Assembly: GCA_003956705.1 (NCBI GenBank)
Contig: QZCP01000030.1
Coordinates: 138,775-155,343 of the forward strand
Length of the DNA: 16,569 bases
From: Brevipalpus yothersi
Taxonomy: Eukaryota > Arthropoda > Arachnida > Trombidiformes > Tenuipalpidae
Direction of reading: 5' to 3'
In this document: piece by piece, positions 12,662-16,569 of the stretch
Layout: the number at the start of each line of letters is the position of its first letter
How positions within the stretch are numbered: position 1 is the stretch's first letter
Position numbers and translations under genes: made by a program
The notes under the pieces: model-generated
The model's database searches: none
The model's input: the letters and a program-made list of their open reading frames with translations, nothing else
What the model was told of the DNA's origin: nothing

Positions 12662-14160
12662 GTTTGATGTTCAACATCTAAAACTGAAGAAAACACTTGT
12701 AACAATGTATAAAATACACTGTACATTCAATTTCAACTTATCAATGGAATTTTTCCTGATAATCTTTTATCCTCGTTCCTATCGCGTTGGTGACACACTT
12801 ATCTACCAGAATTTTCTAATCAAAGTTGATTCTGGTTCCTACTAGCTACATGATTACTATTTAGCTGTAAACTTTCCACAATCAAAATTCGAACATCATG
12901 CACATTTCGAAAATCCATGCTCAATTGAAATGATGATGAATTGCCTCAGGCATATTTCGAAAGATTTATCAAATAAAAAGAACTGGCCATTGGTGGTTGA
13001 ACTCACTAATTAATGAAGAGCAATCAAATGAGATGTAGGACTTTACTTTGACTTTCTCTGATTATCGCAAGTTTGCCTTGAGTCCAGAAACTTTGATAAT
13101 CAGAACTTTTTAAGCCGTAAATCAAATTATTAAAACTCATACAGAGCTACCAATCAGTGCCTGACTTCTTGGTGTACACTACAGATAAAGATTCATATCT
13201 CCAAGTGCATCAAATAATAATAATGGCAATCAAAATAACGATGATATAATTTATGCACACCCAGAATATTTTACTGATAGCAGTAGTTTATGGTGGTATT
13301 CATCTCATGAATTTCTCTCGGCATTTAAGATATTTTTGAGTGAAGTGAAAATTTTTCACAAACCTTAGGAACAACAATTTTCAGCATGATGAGATAGCTT
13401 CAATATACATACTTGTATGTGTGTGTGCTGAGAAACTTGAAGCCTCTCGCTGGTTGTGTCAAAATATCGAGAAGCTCTTTCCTACTTATATCCACAGGAA
13501 TAAGGCCATTAAGCTGTATTCTGGATGTTGCTCTTGAACTTTTCCTCAACAGACAATATGTATATGCAAGATTTTGTTGTTAGATTCAAATTCTTCTCTC
13601 GTTACAGGTCATTTGAGGTCTTATCTGTATCGATTGATGTGTATTAAAATGCTTCTACCTATTTTCTTTCTTCCATAGTATAATGGCTGGTATATACAGG
13701 GTATACACAGGCTGAGGGCTCATGAAATATGAGAATATGGAAAAAGATTATTTGTTCATAATTCACCGGGTATCAGGATGAAACTCGTGTGTGATAAATC
13801 GCATACTTTCCATGCATATTAGAGGCGAGGGCTATTACTATTGGAAAGAAGAAAATTGAAAAATTTTTCTACTTTATATAAATATGGATAAGCTTTTTGC
13901 TATTGGAATATTTTTATCTTAGTCAATATTTTTAAGAATTTTTCGTCTCAATAAGAAGAAAGCAAAATTCCTTCTCCACCCATTTGAATGCTACCTTTTT
14001 GTGCTCAGGTTCCTTGAGCTTATTATTTGGGGTAATAACATATGTTATGTTGGTTAGATTGGCATTTGAAGTTGTTCAAATACGATGATTGAGGAATAGA
14101 GTCTAGGTAATTTTGCTAATTTTCACTATATACCTTGGGGCAATCTTTGCAAAAGAACAA

Positions 14161-14214
14161 ACTCTCATGAGAGAGTGTACACAGTAGTATATATACTGTG
14201 CCTTAACAAAGGCA
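14161..14214. repeat. Three consecutive short hairpins in 3' flank
   Basis: ACTCTC/GAGAGT (loop ATGA), CACAGTA/TACTGTG (loop of 7) and TGCCTT/AAGGCA (loop AACA) follow one another almost without gaps; the last two share two bases. Function unknown. Confidence 0.65.
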
Positions 14215-15314
14215 TTGTTATGGAAGACAGAGAAATAGAAAAAGTCTGAGAGAATACAGAGAGAATGAGAAATACAGAGAAATAATAGCGATCAACTCCT
14301 CTACACCCATAGATTCTCATTCAACTGGAGGGCAATTCGAATCAATTCTTTGGTGACATCCATTGTGAAGACTAGTCAATATTTTATGTCTCTTTGTTAG
14401 TGATATTTTAGCAACAAATACCACAGCCTCACTGGCCCAGGGAATAACTTCAGATGGTCTGTAAAGTATCCAAAGTGATCTCAGATATAACGAAGAAGGT
14501 GTCACACGAAAATTTTATCCACACACAGATAAAATCATGTCTTCCCATGAGAATGATGGAAATGAATTACCATCAAACCATGATAAAAAGCCTTTATACT
14601 GGTCATTATAAATCGTGATCATGGAAAAAATTTACTCAAGCTGCCATGGCACTAGTTCACTCGAGATTGGATTGCTGTGAGAATTTTTAGCAAAAAGAAT
14701 GAAGAAATAAAGCCCAACTTCCGGTTCCTGATATTCATTCTCCTCATGAATTTTGGTATACCTCTTCTTCAGATGTGAAAATGGCATCAAATTAAACTTA
14801 AAATGAATTCATTCCACAAACTGATACATTGTGAATCCAAAAAATTACGAGATACACATTACTGTTGCCCCTTTTGGAATGATAATTACGTGTCCCACTG
14901 AGAAAAGGTGTAAAAGAATTGGATCAAGGAGTCTCTCTTCCCTTAGTAACATCTAGGGCTTCAGTGTGAGAGATTTGCCACCCTTTGGTTGGCTTTAGAA
15001 TAGAGAATTTGTTCCATAGCAAAGGGAATCAAAGAGAAAGAGAAAAGAAAGTGAGAAAATATACTATTGTTGAGTGTCATTTCCAATGATTGTGTGTGTG
15101 TCTCCAATGGTGCCATGATGATGGGTAAGAACAGTGAGCATGATATGATCATGAGTATCATTCCTTTTTACAGTCATTAACGGGATGAAGTGAAGACACG
15201 AGAACATGGTGTGTGAGAGAAGGTCGTGGAAGAAAGGGAAGAAAGAAAGATATTTTCAAAGTGAACATGGAACTGAACCCATGTACTGATGCCTCAGTTT
15301 TCGCCAAAAAGTGG

Positions 15315-15332
15315 ACCATGGAGGACCATGGT
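15315..15332. repeat. 7-bp inverted repeat in 3' flank
   Basis: ACCATGG (15315-15321) and CCATGGT (15326-15332) flank AGGA. ACCATGG is itself near-palindromic, so this is also a direct repeat. Confidence 0.65.
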
Positions 15333-15831
15333 AAATGAAAGAATAGGGCCAAGATAATCAAAAGTGCAAACCGAAAAATCCTTCACTTCTCTTCACAACT
15401 TATTTTCAAGCTACTCATTTGTACAACTCTATTCATAGTTTATCCATTGAAAAGTGATAAAAACTTGATGATGATGATTCTCAGCTTAACTTCCTGGACC
15501 AAAAAAAGCATCATGAACTGGGTAGGATTTTGTTACATTCTAACACACACAGACACACACAAACACTTCTCATGTTACTCAAGCATGTTCCAAGCTGCTA
15601 GAATGTTGCATCAGAAGAATCATTGAGTGAAAACAAAGACGACGCAGAATAGGATCAATCCAGATACACAAGCGAGTAAGAAAAAATGAAAGACATTTCA
15701 AGAGAGAGAAAGAGAGAAAGAAAGCATAGATACCAGACGGATATGAATAATAATGACAACGATGGTAATAATCTGATTGAATGCATTAATACTTGAACTT
15801 TAGCATTTGTAATAGGGTTAATGGCTGTAGA

Positions 15832-15839
15832 AAGAGAGA

Positions 15840-15897
<58 letters not shown>

Positions 15898-15900
15898 GAG
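15832..15900. repeat. (AG)n microsatellite
   Basis: About 69 bp of AG repeats with GGG interruptions near both ends. The long serine/leucine frame on the minus strand across it is an artefact of the repeat. Confidence 0.93.
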
Positions 15901-16510
15901 TAGTCTGCCCAAAAAACGTGGATTCATACTGCAATCGGTGTCTCATTAAGTGAGCCAAGAATATTTACTATGCATGGAATGTGAGTGAATCAAATGGAAG
16001 CTCAAACCTTGTGTTTTGTGTGTGTGTCTATCACGCATGGTATATGACAAGGAATTTGACCAAAAAATGCATGCATAACAGAAATCTACATCAGATGTCT
16101 ATTAGAGAGAATATCATTTTGATGTGTGTGTGCGTGTATATATATAACGGGAGAGTATGGTGAAAGGGAAAATTTTGGTTTCATTTTGATTTGATTGGAG
16201 CGTGCGAAGTTGAGTGAAAATTTTTGTAGTGAGATGGAAAATATTTTTCCGTTACATACGAAAAAGTGAGAATCGATAATATCTTTACGCTATCATCACT
16301 CATTTACACTTAATTACTCCAAAAAATAAAGCAACAAATAGCTTTACTAATCGATATAAATGACGGATGTGGCCATGAAGCTCTTGAATACAATTTTATG
16401 AAGTCATGATAGGAATGAAGAATATTTTCAGATTCCTCTCCCCTTCGAAAAAAAATATGAGACTCACACCATGATCAAAATATCCACTATAAGTGGAACT
16501 TGTGACTTGA

Positions 16511-16515
<5 letters not shown>

Positions 16516-16569
<54 letters not shown>
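16516..16569. repeat. (TC)n microsatellite running off the window
   Basis: An uninterrupted TC run that reaches the last base, so its full length is unknown. Contig ends often fall in such repeats. Confidence 0.93.

Larger units (their letters stand above)
12662..16569. other. 3' flanking host DNA, no gene seen
   Basis: AT-rich DNA without recognisable coding exons; all open frames are short and lack domain signatures. It holds microsatellites (15832-15900 and 16516-16569) and scattered short inverted repeats: 12805-12836 (8-bp arms), 13058-13103 (9-bp arms), 14161-14214 and 15315-15332. Intergenic or intronic status cannot be decided. Confidence 0.7.

Noticed and set aside
15655..15927. Minus-strand Leu/Ser-rich frame
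   Set aside because: Translation of the (AG)n microsatellite.
1..16569. A mitochondrial genome, because 16,569 bp is the human mtDNA length
   Set aside because: No mitochondrial genes, tRNAs or rRNAs; the content is nuclear with an LTR retrotransposon.

Overview
The window is animal-type (probably invertebrate) nuclear DNA carrying one complete LTR retrotransposon of the Ty3/gypsy class. The flanks are AT-rich and non-coding, with (AC)n, (AG)n and (TC)n microsatellites. I cannot name the host. No bacterial, organellar or host protein-coding gene is recognisable.

Layout: 1-1212 is 5' flank. 1213-12657 is the 11,445-bp element. It has two 404-bp LTRs (1213-1616 and 12254-12657) that I read as identical, TG...CA ends, a 4-bp TCAT target-site duplication, a TATA box and an AATAAA signal in each LTR, a candidate primer-binding site at 1619 and a polypurine tract at 12240-12251. 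12662-16569 is 3' flank. Identical LTRs, intact catalytic motifs in RT, RNase H and integrase, and an 8.2-kb open frame indicate a recent insertion.

The internal region holds an unusual leader of about 750 nt (1617-2367). It is nearly free of ATG and contains a tandem array of hairpins whose stems covary around a conserved 9-nt loop. Gag follows (2368-4221; SAM-like fold, then capsid-like region). A second frame at -1 (4020-12209, 2,729 aa) encodes the CCHC knuckle, a protease with a variant D-S-C-S active site, RT (YFDD), RNase H and integrase (HHCC, DD35E, GPY). It then runs on without a stop for about 1,400 residues. This extension carries an acidic stretch, a cysteine-rich zinc-binding cluster (ZZ/RING-like plus TRAF-like), an Arg/Pro-rich linker, a domain resembling DEDDh RNA exonucleases (REXO4/ISG20 type) with most catalytic residues replaced, and an acidic tail. 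No envelope protein is visible.

The most striking signal is not a gene. At least 27 places across the element, from LTR through gag, pol and the C-terminal extension, form short perfect hairpins with the same pentaloop, ATAAC, ATACC or ATATC. The stems are 4-9 bp and all different. The loop is conserved on the + (RNA) strand while the arms vary but stay complementary. The flanks show none of these among the copies I checked. This looks like a dispersed RNA recognition system, for example multiple packaging signals read by Gag or by the zinc-binding/exonuclease-like extension. That role is inference.
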